Source of the DNA: Acidovorax sp. NCPPB 3576
GTDB lineage: Bacteria; Pseudomonadota; Gammaproteobacteria; Burkholderiales; Burkholderiaceae_C
Direction of reading: 5' to 3'
NCBI RefSeq assembly: GCF_028473605.1
Contig: NZ_CP097267.1
Location: forward strand, 1,244,501 to 1,308,500
DNA length: 64,000 nucleotides
The notes beneath the pieces are model-generated. The model did not search any database. It had not been told where the DNA came from and worked only from the letters and a program-made list of their open reading frames with translations. The number at the start of each line of letters is the position of its first letter. The stretch's first letter is position 1. Of the stretch, positions 38,597 through 48,109 are shown one piece after another. The translations under genes were made by a program, and so were the position numbers.

Positions 38597-41305
38597 TCAG
38601 CCCAGTTCGGACAGCAGGCGTTGTGCCCGTGTCTTGAGCGCGCCGGACGATTCGGCGATGACTTCTTCGATCAGGGTGCGTGCGCCTTCGCTGTCGCCGA
38701 TGGCGTTGAATTCTTCCGCCAGGGCGAGCTTGGTTGCCAGTGGATCGTCGGGCAGGGCCGGCGTCGCTTGCGGCAGGTCCTGCGCGGCAGGGCCGGCGGA
38801 TGGGCTTGGATTGCCGGGCGTGTCCAGGTCCAGCGACAGGGCACCCAGGTCGAATTCGAGCGGTGCCGGTCCCGAAGGAGCGGCTTCCGTCGCCGACAAC
38901 GGGGCCGGTGCGGAATCCATCAGGCGCAGGTCGGTCGGGAATTCCAGGTCGGCGCTGGCCGGGGTGGGCGACAGCGGGGCGGCAGCCGTGGTCACCGGCT
39001 TGTCCCATGACGGATCGGGCAAGTCCAGGGCGCTCATGTCGAATGCGGGTGGCTCCGAGACGGCAGGCGTTGCCGGCGTGGGGGCTGGCGTCGGAGCGGG
39101 TGCCCAGGCCGGTGCGGCGGCCATGGCTCCGGCGGATGCCGCAGCGGCGGCAAATGCACCCGGTGCGGCAGGGGGAGCCGGTGGCGCCTCCGTCAGGGCG
39201 TCGTCCGCCAGATCGAGATCGAGGTCCAGATCGGGTGGCAGGGCCGCGCTGGTGGCGCCGGCCATCTGCGGGCGGCCGTCCGTGAAGGTGCTGGCAAAGC
39301 CATTGCCAGCATTGGGGCCGTCGTCGTCCAGAACGACGCCTGGGCGGCCGCCGGGTTGGTACAGCGGGTTTTCGGGGTCGAGCTCGCGGCCCAGCTCGGC
39401 CACGCGGCCCCAATCGGGGCCTTGGCCATCCGTCAGCCGGAAGACATCCTGGGCCACGGCTTCCAGTGCCTTGCGGTCTTGGCGCTTGGCATAGATTTCG
39501 CCCAGCTTCACGTGTACCGAGGTGCGGTCCGGGTTGTGGCGCACGGCTTCCTTGAGGATCTCCTCGGCCTGCAGGTCGCGGCCATAGGCCAGATACACAT
39601 CGGCTTCGGCCACGGGATCGACATCGCCGCCCGCATCGAGCTGGCTGGGCGAATAGGCCATCGAAGACCCGGTGCTCAATTGGCTGCTGGCCGTGTCCAC
39701 GCGCTGGCCACCGCTGGCGCCGAAGAACGAATCCGGTTGCAGCTTGCTTTCCATGAACGAGCTGTCCACGCCATGCTGGTTGCGGCGGTTCTGCACCGTG
39801 CGATAGACGCCATAACCCAGCAGCAATGCCAGCAAGGCGCCGCCTGCCAGGGGCAGCATCGGGTCGTCGAACAGGTTGGAGAGGAAACCTGGCTCTTCTT
39901 GGGCGGGCGCTGGGGCCGGCACTGCCACGGGAGCTGGTGCCGGTGCGGACGCAGGGGCTGCGGCCACGGGTGCGGCCGCTTCGGCGCTGGCAACGTTCGA
40001 CGCCGGGGCTGCCGGTGCACTGGCCGGAGCCACTGCAGCAGGGGCGGAAGGGGCACTGGCCACGCTGGCAGGCACCTGCGGGGCAGGCGCTGCCGCGGGC
40101 GGAACCACCGCGCCCGTGGCAACGGCGGCACCCGTGGCGGCGCTGGCAGCGGCGGCAGGCGCGCCAGAGCCGGCAGACACCGGTGCGGAAGCGGTTCCGA
40201 GTTTGTTCAGATCGGAGATGTTCTTCGACAGTTCGGCCATGCGGGCCGAAGCGGCGCTGGCCTGCTTGTCCTTCGCCACCTGTTCTTCGGCGGCCTTCTG
40301 TCCTTGCACGGCACCTTTTGACAGTGTGAGCTTGTCGGGGGCCGCTGTGGCGGGCTTGCGGTCTTCGACCTGGGTCTGGACCTTGCCGCTGGCAGAGCGC
40401 TCTGCCGCGGCCACTTCGGCGGACGGAGCGGCGCCGGCCAAGCGGCGGCGGAAGTCGTTGAAGTCGCGGCTTTGCGCGGCGATGATCTGGCGGGCCTCGC
40501 CGGGCGGTGTGGCCCGTGCCTGGGTTTCATCGGGCAATTGCAGCACCGCGCCCGATTTCAGCCGGTTCACATTGCCGCGAATGAAGGCATCGGGGTTGGA
40601 CCGCATCATCGCGACGAGCATCTGGTCAAGCGACACGCCAGCCGGGCGGTTGGCCGCGGCCAGGCGGCCAGCGGTGTCGCCTGCCTGAACGGTGACCGAG
40701 CCTGCAGCGCCGGCAGGGGCGGGTGCCGCGGCAGGGCGTGGCGCGGGCGTTGCGGCCGGACGCGGCGTGGCTGCGGTGGTGGATGCCTGGGACGGTGCGG
40801 ATTCAGCAGCCCGCGGTGTGCGGGGTGCAGGCACCGCCGCGGGGGCCTGCGGCGCAGTGATCTGGGGCGATGCGGTCACGGTGGCCGGCGCCCGGCGCAG
40901 GGCCGGCGGGTCGAACAGCATGGTGTAGCTGCGCACGATCTGGCCGGAGTTCCAGGTGGCATCCAGCACCAGATCGACGAAGGGGTCGTTGATGGGGCGA
41001 TCGCTGGTGAGCTGCAGCACCATCGAGCCATCGCTGCGGCGCTGCAGCTGCACGCGCAGGCTGTTCAGCGCAGGGGAGACTTCCATCCCCTGGGAGCGGA
41101 ACACCTGGGGCGACGCGGGGGCCGCTCGCAGCGAATCCGCTTCGGCGGCAGTGATCTGGGGCAGCTCGATCTCGGCGCGCAGAGGCTCGCCAAGGGCGGA
41201 CTGCACGGTGAGGCGGCCCAGGGCGAGAGCATTCGCATCGGTGGCATACAGGCCGGCCGACATGACGGCCGCGGCGGCCAGGATTGAGAGTTTCCAACGA
41301 TGCAT
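38597..41305 (-). CDS. fimV: FimV/HubP-like LysM membrane protein
   Basis: A 902-residue protein. An N-terminal signal segment is followed by the FimV domain (LGRLTVQSALGEPLRAEIELP), a LysM peptidoglycan-binding domain near 203-260, a long Ala/Pro-rich linker, one membrane segment (LPLAGGALLALLLGYGVYRTV, near 490), and an acidic cytoplasmic part with TPR-like LAYGRDLQAEEILKEAVRHNP and the C-terminal FimV domain LALAEEFNAIGDSEGARTLIEEV. Relatives organise the cell pole and type IV pili. M1 could also be one of the upstream in-frame ATGs. Confidence 0.92.
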   Translation of the reverse strand: MHRWKLSILAAAAVMSAGLYATDANALALGRLTVQSALGEPLRAEIELPQITAAEADSLRAAPASPQVFRSQGMEVSPALNSLRVQLQRRSDGSMVLQLTSDRPINDPFVDLVLDATWNSGQIVRSYTMLFDPPALRRAPATVTASPQITAPQAPAAVPAPRTPRAAESAPSQASTTAATPRPAATPAPRPAAAPAPAGAAGSVTVQAGDTAGRLAAANRPAGVSLDQMLVAMMRSNPDAFIRGNVNRLKSGAVLQLPDETQARATPPGEARQIIAAQSRDFNDFRRRLAGAAPSAEVAAAERSASGKVQTQVEDRKPATAAPDKLTLSKGAVQGQKAAEEQVAKDKQASAASARMAELSKNISDLNKLGTASAPVSAGSGAPAAAASAATGAAVATGAVVPPAAAPAPQVPASVASAPSAPAAVAPASAPAAPASNVASAEAAAPVAAAPASAPAPAPVAVPAPAPAQEEPGFLSNLFDDPMLPLAGGALLALLLGYGVYRTVQNRRNQHGVDSSFMESKLQPDSFFGASGGQRVDTASSQLSTGSSMAYSPSQLDAGGDVDPVAEADVYLAYGRDLQAEEILKEAVRHNPDRTSVHVKLGEIYAKRQDRKALEAVAQDVFRLTDGQGPDWGRVAELGRELDPENPLYQPGGRPGVVLDDDGPNAGNGFASTFTDGRPQMAGATSAALPPDLDLDLDLADDALTEAPPAPPAAPGAFAAAAASAGAMAAAPAWAPAPTPAPTPATPAVSEPPAFDMSALDLPDPSWDKPVTTAAAPLSPTPASADLEFPTDLRLMDSAPAPLSATEAAPSGPAPLEFDLGALSLDLDTPGNPSPSAGPAAQDLPQATPALPDDPLATKLALAEEFNAIGDSEGARTLIEEVIAESSGALKTRAQRLLSELG

Positions 41306-41399
41306 GTGGGCCATCAACAAAAGAGGATTGTGCGGTCTGACAGGGCGCCAGATCAGGCAGTTTTGGTTCCGCGCCTAAGCGTGAAAATGTGTAAAAAGC

Positions 41400-41428
41400 A
41401 CAATAGCATCAATGTTTTGCACTGACAA
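41400..41428 (-). promoter_or_regulatory. Likely fimV promoter
   Basis: On the minus strand TTGTCA (41423-41428) and TATTGT (41400-41405) are separated by exactly 17 bases, a good sigma-70 pair. It would give a 5' leader of about 90 bases before fimV. Confidence 0.55.
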
Positions 41429-41531
41429 GCCGAGCCAAGGCGCAACCTTTGGGCGCCTTCCAGAAGGGCAATGTGCACTGCAGCAATGTTGTCAAAGGAC
41501 AACGAGCAGTAACAAAACGTTGGTGTTTCGA

Positions 41532-41560
41532 GGCGCTGGCACCGGTTGGGTGTCAGCGCC
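41532..41560 (-). terminator. Possible asd terminator stem
   Basis: GGCGCTG.CACC pairs with GGGTG.CAGCGCC with one G-T pair, eight bases past the asd stop. There is no clear T-run on the minus strand, so it may act as an RNA-end stem rather than an intrinsic terminator. Confidence 0.4.
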
Positions 41561-41567
41561 CGCCGCG

Positions 41568-42698
41568 TCATGCGGCCAGCAAGATGCGCAGCATGCGGCG
41601 CAGCGGCTCGGCGGCGCCCCACAGCAGTTGGTCGCCGATGGTGAACGCGCCGATGTATTCCGGTCCCATCGCCATCTGGCGGATGCGGCCCACGGGGATG
41701 GTCATGGTGCCGGTGACGGCCACGGGCGTCAGATCCTTCAAGGTGGCTTCGCGCGTGTTGGGCACGACCTTCACCCACTCGTTGTCGGCGGCGATCATGG
41801 CCTCGATGTCGGCCACCGGCACGTGCTTCTTCAGCTTGAAGGTCAGGGCCTGGCTGTGGCAGCGCATGGCGCCCACCCGCACGCAGAAGCCGTCCACCGG
41901 CACCGCGGGCGTGCCGAAGCCTTCGCCCTGGCCCATGATCTTGTTCGTCTCGGCCATGCCCTTCCACTCTTCCTTGGACATGCCGTTGCCCAGGTCCTTG
42001 TCGATCCAGGGGATCAGGCTGCCGCCCAGGGGCACGCCGAAGTTGGCGGTTTCCGCGTCCGACAGGCTTCGCTGCTTGGCGATGACCTTGCGGTCGATTT
42101 CCAGGATGGCGCTCTTGGGATCGTCCAGCAGCGAGCGCACTTCCGCGTTCAGCGTGCCGTACTGCGTGAGCAACTCGCGCATGTGCTGGGCGCCGCCACC
42201 GCTGGCCGCCTGATAGGTCTGCGTGCTCATCCACTCGACCAGGCCCGCCTTGTACAGCGCGCCCACGCCCATCAGCATGCAGCTCACGGTGCAGTTGCCG
42301 CCGATCCAGTTCTTGCCGCCGTTGGCGAGCGCATCCTGAATGACGGGCAAGTTGACCGGGTCCAGCACGATGACCGCGTCTTCCTTCATGCGCAGGGTGG
42401 AAGCGGCGTCGATCCAGTGGCCGTTCCAGCCCGCATCGCGCAGCTTGGGAAACACTTCGGTCGTGTAGTCGCCGCCCTGGGCGGTCAGAATGATGTCGCA
42501 GCGCTTGAGGGCGTTGATGTCGAAGGCGTCCTGGAGCGTGGTCTCGTTCTTTGCCTGTGCCGGCGCTTTGCCGCCAGCGTTCGAAGTGGAGAAGAACACG
42601 GGCTCGATGAGACCGAAATCGCCTTCGGCCTGCATGCGGTCCATCAATACGGAGCCGACCATGCCCCGCCAGCCGACCAAACCTACCAACTTGCTCAT
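41568..42698 (-). CDS. asd: Aspartate-semialdehyde dehydrogenase
   Basis: A 376-residue enzyme that reduces aspartyl phosphate to aspartate semialdehyde, the branch point to lysine, diaminopimelate, threonine, isoleucine and methionine. [19 protein letters not shown] is the NADP site, Cys136 in [10 protein letters not shown] is the nucleophile, and an [11 protein letters not shown] loop follows, as in the gamma/betaproteobacterial form. AGGGG lies upstream of ATG. A Thr-rich leader ORF lies 95 bases upstream. Confidence 0.96.
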   Translation of the reverse strand: MSKLVGLVGWRGMVGSVLMDRMQAEGDFGLIEPVFFSTSNAGGKAPAQAKNETTLQDAFDINALKRCDIILTAQGGDYTTEVFPKLRDAGWNGHWIDAASTLRMKEDAVIVLDPVNLPVIQDALANGGKNWIGGNCTVSCMLMGVGALYKAGLVEWMSTQTYQAASGGGAQHMRELLTQYGTLNAEVRSLLDDPKSAILEIDRKVIAKQRSLSDAETANFGVPLGGSLIPWIDKDLGNGMSKEEWKGMAETNKIMGQGEGFGTPAVPVDGFCVRVGAMRCHSQALTFKLKKHVPVADIEAMIAADNEWVKVVPNTREATLKDLTPVAVTGTMTIPVGRIRQMAMGPEYIGAFTIGDQLLWGAAEPLRRMLRILLAA

Positions 42699-42747
42699 TT
42701 CAACGCCCCTATTCAGTTTAAGAAACAGTACCCGACCGGGACTTTTC

Positions 42748-42789
42748 GCCTGGCTCGTCTGGCCAGGAAGGGCGCACGACGAACCAGGC
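42748..42789 (-). promoter_or_regulatory. Attenuator-like RNA stem between leader ORF and asd
   Basis: In the minus-strand RNA GCCTGGTTCGTC (42778-42789) pairs with GACGAGCCAGGC (42748-42759) over twelve positions with one G-U. The inner CCTGGC/GCCAGG can form a competing local hairpin, and GTCGTG after the first arm can pair with CACGAC in the Thr codons of the leader ORF. No T-run follows, so control by translation or Rho is more likely than an intrinsic terminator. The regulatory role is inferred. Confidence 0.4.
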
Positions 42790-42793
42790 TGGG

Positions 42794-42895
42794 TCAGCCC
42801 TTAATGGTCGTGGTTTTGGTGGTGGTTGCGCGCTCGGCCCCACCGGCCAGGGCGGCGGGTGCGGTGTTCAGGGCGAACGGGCGGGCGGCAAACAT
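42794..42895 (-). CDS. Putative Thr/Ile-rich leader peptide of asd
   Basis: A 33-codon ORF beginning [13 protein letters not shown] and ending [11 protein letters not shown]; six of its last ten codons are Thr and one is Ile. It ends 95 bases before asd on the same strand. The composition recalls the thr-operon leader of enterobacteria. TACAAT on the minus strand (42904-42909) lies only eight bases before the ATG, so the message might be nearly leaderless; I see no good Shine-Dalgarno. Expression and regulation are inference. Confidence 0.5.
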   Translation of the reverse strand: MFAARPFALNTAPAALAGGAERATTTKTTTIKG

Positions 42896-42944
42896 AGGCG
42901 GCGATTGTAGCGGAAGGCCCTTTGCCAACGATGCTGTTTTTTGA

Positions 42945-43159
42945 GGGCGCGGCGGGGAGGCGCAGTCCCTGGCCGCCACCCATCGCTTTTCCCTGGAGGG
43001 CAAAGGGCCGGGGCACTACCTGTTCCTCGCGCTCGCGATCGGCATCCCGCTCATCCTCACCATCTCCGCGCCGTTGGGGGGCTGGCCTTCTGGGTGCGCC
43101 GCCGGTCCTTCGTTGGCGCGGCATCGACGACGCCGCAGGCCGCGCCCGACGCGCTCTGA
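42945..43159 (+). pseudogene. Remnant of a small membrane-protein gene
   Basis: The frame from 42945 reads EAQSLAATHRFSLEGKGPGH then YLFLALAIGIPLILTIS, a membrane segment, then loses sense. The frame one base over continues from the GGGGGG run near 43073 as VGGLAFWVRRRSF and stops at 43159. This suggests one gene broken by a frameshift at the G-run, also lacking a start codon. A sequencing error in the run is possible. The original family is not identified. Confidence 0.35.
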
Positions 43160-43218
43160 TACCAGCGATCACCCACCCTTGTTTGCAGGAAAACGGCGCG
43201 CGAGCCGGCGTGCAGCGG

Positions 43219-44289
43219 TCAGCCCAGGGCCCTCACCACCGCGTCGCCCATCTGCGCCGTGCCCACCTTCGTGGTGCCTTCGCTCCAGATGTCCGGCGTG
43301 CGCAGGCCTTCGGCCAGCACCTTCTGCACGGCCACTTCGATGCGCTGTGCGGCCGCTTCCTGGTTCAGGCTGAAGCGCAGCATCATCGCGGCGCTGAGGA
43401 TGGTGGCCAACGGATTGGCCACGCCCTTGCCGGCGATGTCGGGCGCGCTGCCATGGCTGGGCTCGTACAGGCCCTGGTTCTTGCTGTTGAGGCTGGCCGA
43501 GGGCAGCATGCCGATGGAGCCGGTGAGCATGGATGCCTCGTCCGACAGGATGTCGCCGAACATGTTGCCGGTGACCACCACGTCGAAAGCCTTGGGCGCC
43601 TTCACCAGCTGCATGGCCGCGTTGTCCACGTACATGTGCTGCAGTTCCACGTCGGGGTACTGCTGGCCCACTTCGGTGACCACGTCCTTCCAGAACTGGA
43701 AGGTTTCCAGCACGTTGGCCTTGTCCACGCTGGTGACCTTCTTGCTGCGCTTGCGGGCCGCCTGGAACGCCACGTGAGCGATGCGTTCGATCTCCGGCTT
43801 GGAGTAGCGCATGGTGTCGAAGGCTTCCTCGGCGCCGGGAAAATGGCCGTCCACGGCCGTGCGCCGGCCGCGCGGCTGGCCGAAATAGATGTCGCCCGTC
43901 AGCTCGCGGATGATGAGGATGTCGAGGCCCGAGATCAGCTCGGGCTTGAGGCTCGATGCGCCCACCAGCTGCTCGTAGCAGATGGCCGGGCGGAAGTTGG
44001 CGAACAGCCCCAGGTGCTTGCGCAGGCCCAGGATGGCCTGCTCGGGGCGCAGGGGGCGGTCGAGCTTGTCGTACTTCCAGTCGCCCACGGCGCCGAACAG
44101 CACGGCGTCGGCATCCTGCGCCAGCTTCAGCGTGGCTTCGGGCAGCGGGTGGCCATGGGCCTCGTACGCGGCGCCGCCGACCAGGGCGGACTCCATCTCG
44201 AACGGAAGGCCCAGCACATCCAGCACCTTGACGGCCTCTGCCACGATTTCCGTGCCGATGCCGTCACCCGGCAAAACTGCAATTTTCAT
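43219..44289 (-). CDS. leuB: 3-isopropylmalate dehydrogenase
   Basis: A 356-residue NAD-dependent enzyme of leucine synthesis that oxidatively decarboxylates 3-isopropylmalate. [13 protein letters not shown], the substrate-binding region FANFRPAI, and [26 protein letters not shown] are present, as is [19 protein letters not shown]. It follows leuD on the minus strand with a 91-base gap that contains a repeat remnant. Confidence 0.96.
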   Translation of the reverse strand: MKIAVLPGDGIGTEIVAEAVKVLDVLGLPFEMESALVGGAAYEAHGHPLPEATLKLAQDADAVLFGAVGDWKYDKLDRPLRPEQAILGLRKHLGLFANFRPAICYEQLVGASSLKPELISGLDILIIRELTGDIYFGQPRGRRTAVDGHFPGAEEAFDTMRYSKPEIERIAHVAFQAARKRSKKVTSVDKANVLETFQFWKDVVTEVGQQYPDVELQHMYVDNAAMQLVKAPKAFDVVVTGNMFGDILSDEASMLTGSIGMLPSASLNSKNQGLYEPSHGSAPDIAGKGVANPLATILSAAMMLRFSLNQEAAAQRIEVAVQKVLAEGLRTPDIWSEGTTKVGTAQMGDAVVRALG

Positions 44290-44302
44290 GTCTTTGCTTC
44301 TC

Positions 44303-44342
44303 TTTTGATAGCGATATGCCCTAGTGCTTATTGCGCTGAGGG
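44303..44342. repeat. Dispersed repeat variant between leuD and leuB
   Basis: tttgatagcgatatgccctagtgcttattgcg. The atgccctagtgcttattg segment recurs at 63147-63164, before mobB, and the tttgatagc module recurs at 17624 and 47511. Symmetry is incomplete, so it is a partial copy. Confidence 0.5.
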
Positions 44343-44380
44343 CCGATTGGATGCTTGATGTTGAGCGGCTGCCTGGCAGG

Positions 44381-45046
44381 TCAGCCCGCCATGGTGTGGG
44401 CCAGCCAGGGCTTGGTGGTCAGGCGCTGGGCCTCGAACGCCTTGATCTTGTCGGACTGCCGCAGGGTCAGGCCGATGTCGTCGAACCCGTTGAGCAGGCA
44501 ATATTTGCGGAAGGCGTTCACCTCGAACGGAATCTCTTCGCCCACGGCCTCGTCGCGGTTCTGGCGCACGATCACCTGGCGCTCCAGATCGATGGTGAGC
44601 TGGTAGCCGGGAAAGGCGTGCACCTCGTCGAACAGCCGTGCCACGGTGGCCTCGGGCAGCACGATGGGCAGCAGGCCGTTCTTGAAGCAGTTGTTGAAGA
44701 AGATGTCCGCGAAGCTGGGCGCGATCACGGCGCGAAAGCCGTATTGGTCCAGCGCCCAGGGCGCATGCTCGCGGCTCGATCCGCAGCCGAAATTCTTGCG
44801 CGCCAGCAGGATGGACGCGCCGGCGTAGCGGGGCTGGTTGAGCACGAAGTCGGGGTTGGGCTTGCGGCTTTCGGGGTCCTGGCCCGGCTCGCCGTGGTCC
44901 AGGTAGCGCCACTCGTCGAACAGGTTCACACCGAAGCCGGTCTTCTTGATCGACTTGAGGAACTGCTTCGGAATGATGGCGTCGGTATCGACGTTCTCGC
45001 GGTCCATGGGGGCCACGAGGCCTTGGTGGAGAGTGAATTTCTGCAT
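44381..45046 (-). CDS. leuD: 3-isopropylmalate dehydratase small subunit
   Basis: A 221-residue swivel-domain subunit that with LeuC isomerises 2- to 3-isopropylmalate. [27 protein letters not shown] and [18 protein letters not shown] are hallmarks. [19 protein letters not shown] at 45046 is the natural start; the frame continues open upstream only by chance. Confidence 0.95.
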   Translation of the reverse strand: MQKFTLHQGLVAPMDRENVDTDAIIPKQFLKSIKKTGFGVNLFDEWRYLDHGEPGQDPESRKPNPDFVLNQPRYAGASILLARKNFGCGSSREHAPWALDQYGFRAVIAPSFADIFFNNCFKNGLLPIVLPEATVARLFDEVHAFPGYQLTIDLERQVIVRQNRDEAVGEEIPFEVNAFRKYCLLNGFDDIGLTLRQSDKIKAFEAQRLTTKPWLAHTMAG

Positions 45047-45084
45047 GGTGTATTTCCGGGAAAGGGCTCGGAGACAGCGGTGCG

Positions 45085-45489
45085 TTACTGCCCGTTGCTC
45101 CAGGTGCCGCCCTTGATGGCGGCGGTCGATGTTTCGCAGGCCTTGCGCTTTTCCTGCAAGGCTTCCGGCGGCAGGTGGTAGTAGTAGGCGTCCAGCGGCT
45201 GGCCCATCAGCCCCTTGCACGCGCCGCTGGCGGGCCGGGGACACTGGGCGAGGAAGGTCACCTTGCCCGCCTTGCCGCCCAACTGGGCCGAGGTCTGTGC
45301 CAGCCCGTTGCAGCTGGCCTTGAGTTGCTCGGCGGGAATGGCGGTAGTGAACTCCATGCAATCCTTGACCGCCAGCGCCTTTCCACCGACGGGGACGTTG
45401 CCTTCGATCACGCAGGCGCGATCGGCCGCAAAGACCGCGGCGGAACTGCCCATGAGGCAAACGGCAATGAGAGGCCATGCGGATTTCAT
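45085..45489 (-). CDS. Hypothetical exported cysteine-rich protein
   Basis: A 134-residue protein. [21 protein letters not shown] is a signal peptide, and the mature part has six Cys, spaced as three possible disulfides, and no recognisable enzyme motif. aaggaaa precedes the ATG. It lies within the leu gene run, between leuC/ecn and leuD, and probably shares their transcript. I do not recognise a named family. Confidence 0.7.
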   Translation of the reverse strand: MKSAWPLIAVCLMGSSAAVFAADRACVIEGNVPVGGKALAVKDCMEFTTAIPAEQLKASCNGLAQTSAQLGGKAGKVTFLAQCPRPASGACKGLMGQPLDAYYYHLPPEALQEKRKACETSTAAIKGGTWSNGQ

Positions 45490-45529
45490 GCGGTTTCCTT
45501 TCTGGGAGTCCGTGAAGCTGCGCGGCCGG

Positions 45530-45655
45530 TCATTTGGCGGCCCGTTCGATGGCATTGCCGGCGCGTTGCACGTCCTGGCCCATGCCCTTGACGGTGTTGC
45601 AGCCAGCCAGCAGGCAGGCCAGCGCCAGGGTAAGAAGGGTGGCGGTCTTGTTCAC
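45530..45655 (-). CDS. Entericidin-type small lipoprotein
   Basis: A 41-residue lipoprotein. It reads (GTG start) NKTATLLTLALACLLAGCNTVKGMGQDVQ and ends GNAIERAAK, with a clear lipobox LAGC and the short amphipathic tail of EcnA/EcnB entericidins. AGGGG stands about nine bases before GTG. In E. coli EcnB promotes lysis and EcnA opposes it; only one gene is seen here, so I do not assign the letter. It lies 43 bases after leuC on the same strand. Confidence 0.8.
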   Translation of the reverse strand: MNKTATLLTLALACLLAGCNTVKGMGQDVQRAGNAIERAAK

Positions 45656-45698
45656 GGCAAGTGTCCCTGGGGTGAATGGAGGGTTGGAGCCATGGCGT

Positions 45699-47120
45699 TC
45701 AGGCGAACTGGCGCACGTCCACGAAGTGCCCATACACAGCGGCGGCAGCGGCCATGGCCGGCGAGACCAAGTGCGTGCGCCCGCCTGCGCCCTGGCGGCC
45801 TTCGAAGTTGCGGTTGCTGGTGCTGGCGCAACGCTCGCCGGGCTCCAGGCGGTCGGCGTTCATGGCCAGGCACATCGAGCAGCCGGGCTCGCGCCATTCG
45901 AAGCCTGCGGCCTTGAAGATCTCGTGCAGGCCTTCGCGCTCGGCCTGCTCCTTCACCAGGCCGGAGCCGGGCACCACCATGGCCAGCTTGATGTTCTTGG
46001 CGACCTTCTGGCCCAGCTTCTTGACCACGGCGGCGGCCTCGCGCATGTCTTCGATGCGGCTGTTGGTGCACGAGCCGATGAACACCTTGTCCACGAAGAT
46101 GTCGTTCAGCGCCTTGCCGGGCGCCAGGTTCATGTAGGTGAGCGCGCGCTCCATCGCGCCGCGCTTGTTGGCGTCCTTTTCCTTGTCGGGATCGGGCACG
46201 CGGGCATCCACGCCCAGCACCATCTCGGGCGAGGTGCCCCAGGTGATCTGCGGCACGATGTCCGCGGCGTTCAGCGTGACCACCGTGTCGAAGTGCGCGT
46301 CGGCATCCGACTGCAGCGTCTTCCAGTAGGCCACGGCATGGTCCCACTCCACGCCTGTGGGCGACAGCGGCCGGCCCTTCACGTAGTCGATAGTCTTGTC
46401 GTCCACCGCCACCAGGCCGGCGCGCGCGCCCGCCTCGATGGCCATGTTGCAGACCGTCATGCGGCCTTCGATGCTGAGGGCTCGGATCGCCGGGCCGCCG
46501 AACTCGATGGTGTAGCCCGTGCCGCCGGCCGTGCCGATCTTGCCGATGATGGCCAGCACGATGTCCTTGGCCGTCACGCCGGGCGCGACCTGGCCGTCCA
46601 CGCGGATGAGCATGTTCTTGGCCTTCTTGGCCAGCAGGGTCTGTGTGGCCATCACATGCTCGACCTCGCTGGTGCCGATGCCGTGCGCCAGCGCGCCGAA
46701 GGCGCCGTGCGTGCTGGTGTGGCTGTCGCCGCACACCACCGTCATGCCGGGCAGCGTGGCGCCGTTCTCGGGGCCGATCACGTGGACGATGCCCTGGCGC
46801 TTGCTCATGAACGGAAAGAACGCCGCCGCGCCGACCTCGGCGATGTTCTTGTCGAGCGTGGTGATCTGCTCCTTGCTGATGGGGTCGGTGATGCCGTCGT
46901 AGCCCAGTTCCCAGCCGGTGGTGGGCGTGTTGTGGTCCGCCGTGGCGACGATGGAGCTGACGCGCCAGACCTTGCGGCCGGCCTGGCGCAGGCCCTCGAA
47001 CGCCTGCGGGCTGGTCACTTCGTGCACCAGGTGGCGGTCGATGTAGAGGATGGCGGTGCCGTCCTCTTCGGTGTGGACGACGTGCTCGTCCCAGATCTTG
47101 TCGTACAGGGTGCGTCCCAT
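45699..47120 (-). CDS. leuC: 3-isopropylmalate dehydratase large subunit
   Basis: A 473-residue aconitase-family subunit that holds the 4Fe-4S cluster. Ligand cysteines are visible in FIGSCTNSR and in [39 protein letters not shown] is the signature region. It starts 39 bases downstream of the LysR gene and is followed by ecn, a hypothetical gene and leuD. Confidence 0.97.
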   Translation of the reverse strand: MGRTLYDKIWDEHVVHTEEDGTAILYIDRHLVHEVTSPQAFEGLRQAGRKVWRVSSIVATADHNTPTTGWELGYDGITDPISKEQITTLDKNIAEVGAAAFFPFMSKRQGIVHVIGPENGATLPGMTVVCGDSHTSTHGAFGALAHGIGTSEVEHVMATQTLLAKKAKNMLIRVDGQVAPGVTAKDIVLAIIGKIGTAGGTGYTIEFGGPAIRALSIEGRMTVCNMAIEAGARAGLVAVDDKTIDYVKGRPLSPTGVEWDHAVAYWKTLQSDADAHFDTVVTLNAADIVPQITWGTSPEMVLGVDARVPDPDKEKDANKRGAMERALTYMNLAPGKALNDIFVDKVFIGSCTNSRIEDMREAAAVVKKLGQKVAKNIKLAMVVPGSGLVKEQAEREGLHEIFKAAGFEWREPGCSMCLAMNADRLEPGERCASTSNRNFEGRQGAGGRTHLVSPAMAAAAAVYGHFVDVRQFA

Positions 47121-47159
47121 GGCGGTCTCTTTGGTGGGTTTCAGGTGGGGTGGATGATT

Positions 47160-48095
47160 TTAGGAAGGCTCGGGCAGGGCAGGTGGCACCAAGTGTTCGA
47201 CCAGCAGCCGGGCCGTGACCGGCAGGGTGTCGAAGTCGCGGGCCACCAGGCGCAGCTCGCGCTGGCCCCAAGGCTCGTCGAGCGCGACGGATTGCAGCCG
47301 GCCCACGCCGCGCATCAGCGCGAAGGCCCGGTCCGGCAGCAGGCCCACGCCCAGGCCGTTGTCGATCATGCGGCACATGGCGTCCAGCCCGGTGACCTGG
47401 ATGCGCTGGCGCAGCGGGCGCCCGGCCTGCGCGGCCGCCTGGTGCATGGCCAGGCTGATGCTGCTGTTGGCCTGCAGGCCCACGATGTCGCAGTCGAGGA
47501 TTGCTTCAAATTTGATAGCAGCATGCCGGGACAATACATGCCCTTGAGGCACGACGAGCACCAAACGGTCGCTGCGGTAGGGGCGGCTTTGCAGGCCCTC
47601 GGGTTCGGCGGCGGCGCCGGTGTGGCACAGCCCCAGGTCGGCCGCGCCTTCGCGCACGGCCTGCAGCACGTCGGGGCTCAGGTGTTCCTGCAGGTCGATC
47701 TTGACCTGGCTGTGCGCGCGAGCAAAAGCCCCGAGGTCCTCGGGCAGGAACTGCACGATGGCCGAGATATTGGCGTGCATGCGCACATGGCCGCGCACCC
47801 CGTCGGCGTATTCGCTCAGTTCGCCCTGCATGCGCTCCAGGCCGAACAGCACGGTGCGGGCGTGGTGCAGCAGGCTTTCGCCGGCGGGCGTGAGGGTGAC
47901 GCCGCGGCTGTGCCGGTAGAGCAGGGCGGTGTCCACCGCGGTTTCCAGGTCGGACAGGCGTTTGCTGACGGCGGAGGCAGCGATGAATTCCCGCTCCGCC
48001 GCACGGCCGATGCTTCCCAGCTCGCAAACGGCCACGAAGAGCTGCAGCGAGGTGAGATCGATTCGGCGCGCAAAACTGCGCTCGGAGCTTTTCAT
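47160..48095 (-). CDS. LysR family transcriptional regulator upstream of leuC
   Basis: A 311-residue regulator. The winged helix-turn-helix is at about 13-72 (SLQLFVAVCELGSIGRAAE, AVSKRLSDLE, LTPAGESLLHHAR), followed by a substrate-binding domain. Being in the same run as leuC-leuD-leuB, it might control leucine synthesis, but this is contextual only. A repeat copy at 47511-47550 encodes residues about 182-195 in a variable loop. A perfect inverted repeat lies 15 bases before the start. Confidence 0.9.
   Translation of the reverse strand: MKSSERSFARRIDLTSLQLFVAVCELGSIGRAAEREFIAASAVSKRLSDLETAVDTALLYRHSRGVTLTPAGESLLHHARTVLFGLERMQGELSEYADGVRGHVRMHANISAIVQFLPEDLGAFARAHSQVKIDLQEHLSPDVLQAVREGAADLGLCHTGAAAEPEGLQSRPYRSDRLVLVVPQGHVLSRHAAIKFEAILDCDIVGLQANSSISLAMHQAAAQAGRPLRQRIQVTGLDAMCRMIDNGLGVGLLPDRAFALMRGVGRLQSVALDEPWGQRELRLVARDFDTLPVTARLLVEHLVPPALPEPS
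47511..47550. repeat. Dispersed repeat variant inside the LysR gene
   Basis: tttgatagcagcatgccgg ... atgcccttgaggc matches the pdxJ-acpS gap copy at 17624-17666 closely. It is read in frame within the regulator without changing the usual length of this region. Confidence 0.55.
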
Positions 48096-48109
48096 CGTGG
48101 TTGGAGAAT

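Noticed and set aside
38544..39413. Long open frame antisense to fimV, rich in Arg and Gly
   Set aside because: High-GC shadow of the fimV coding frame; no start site, motif or family resemblance. Many similar frames across the window were discarded for the same reason.
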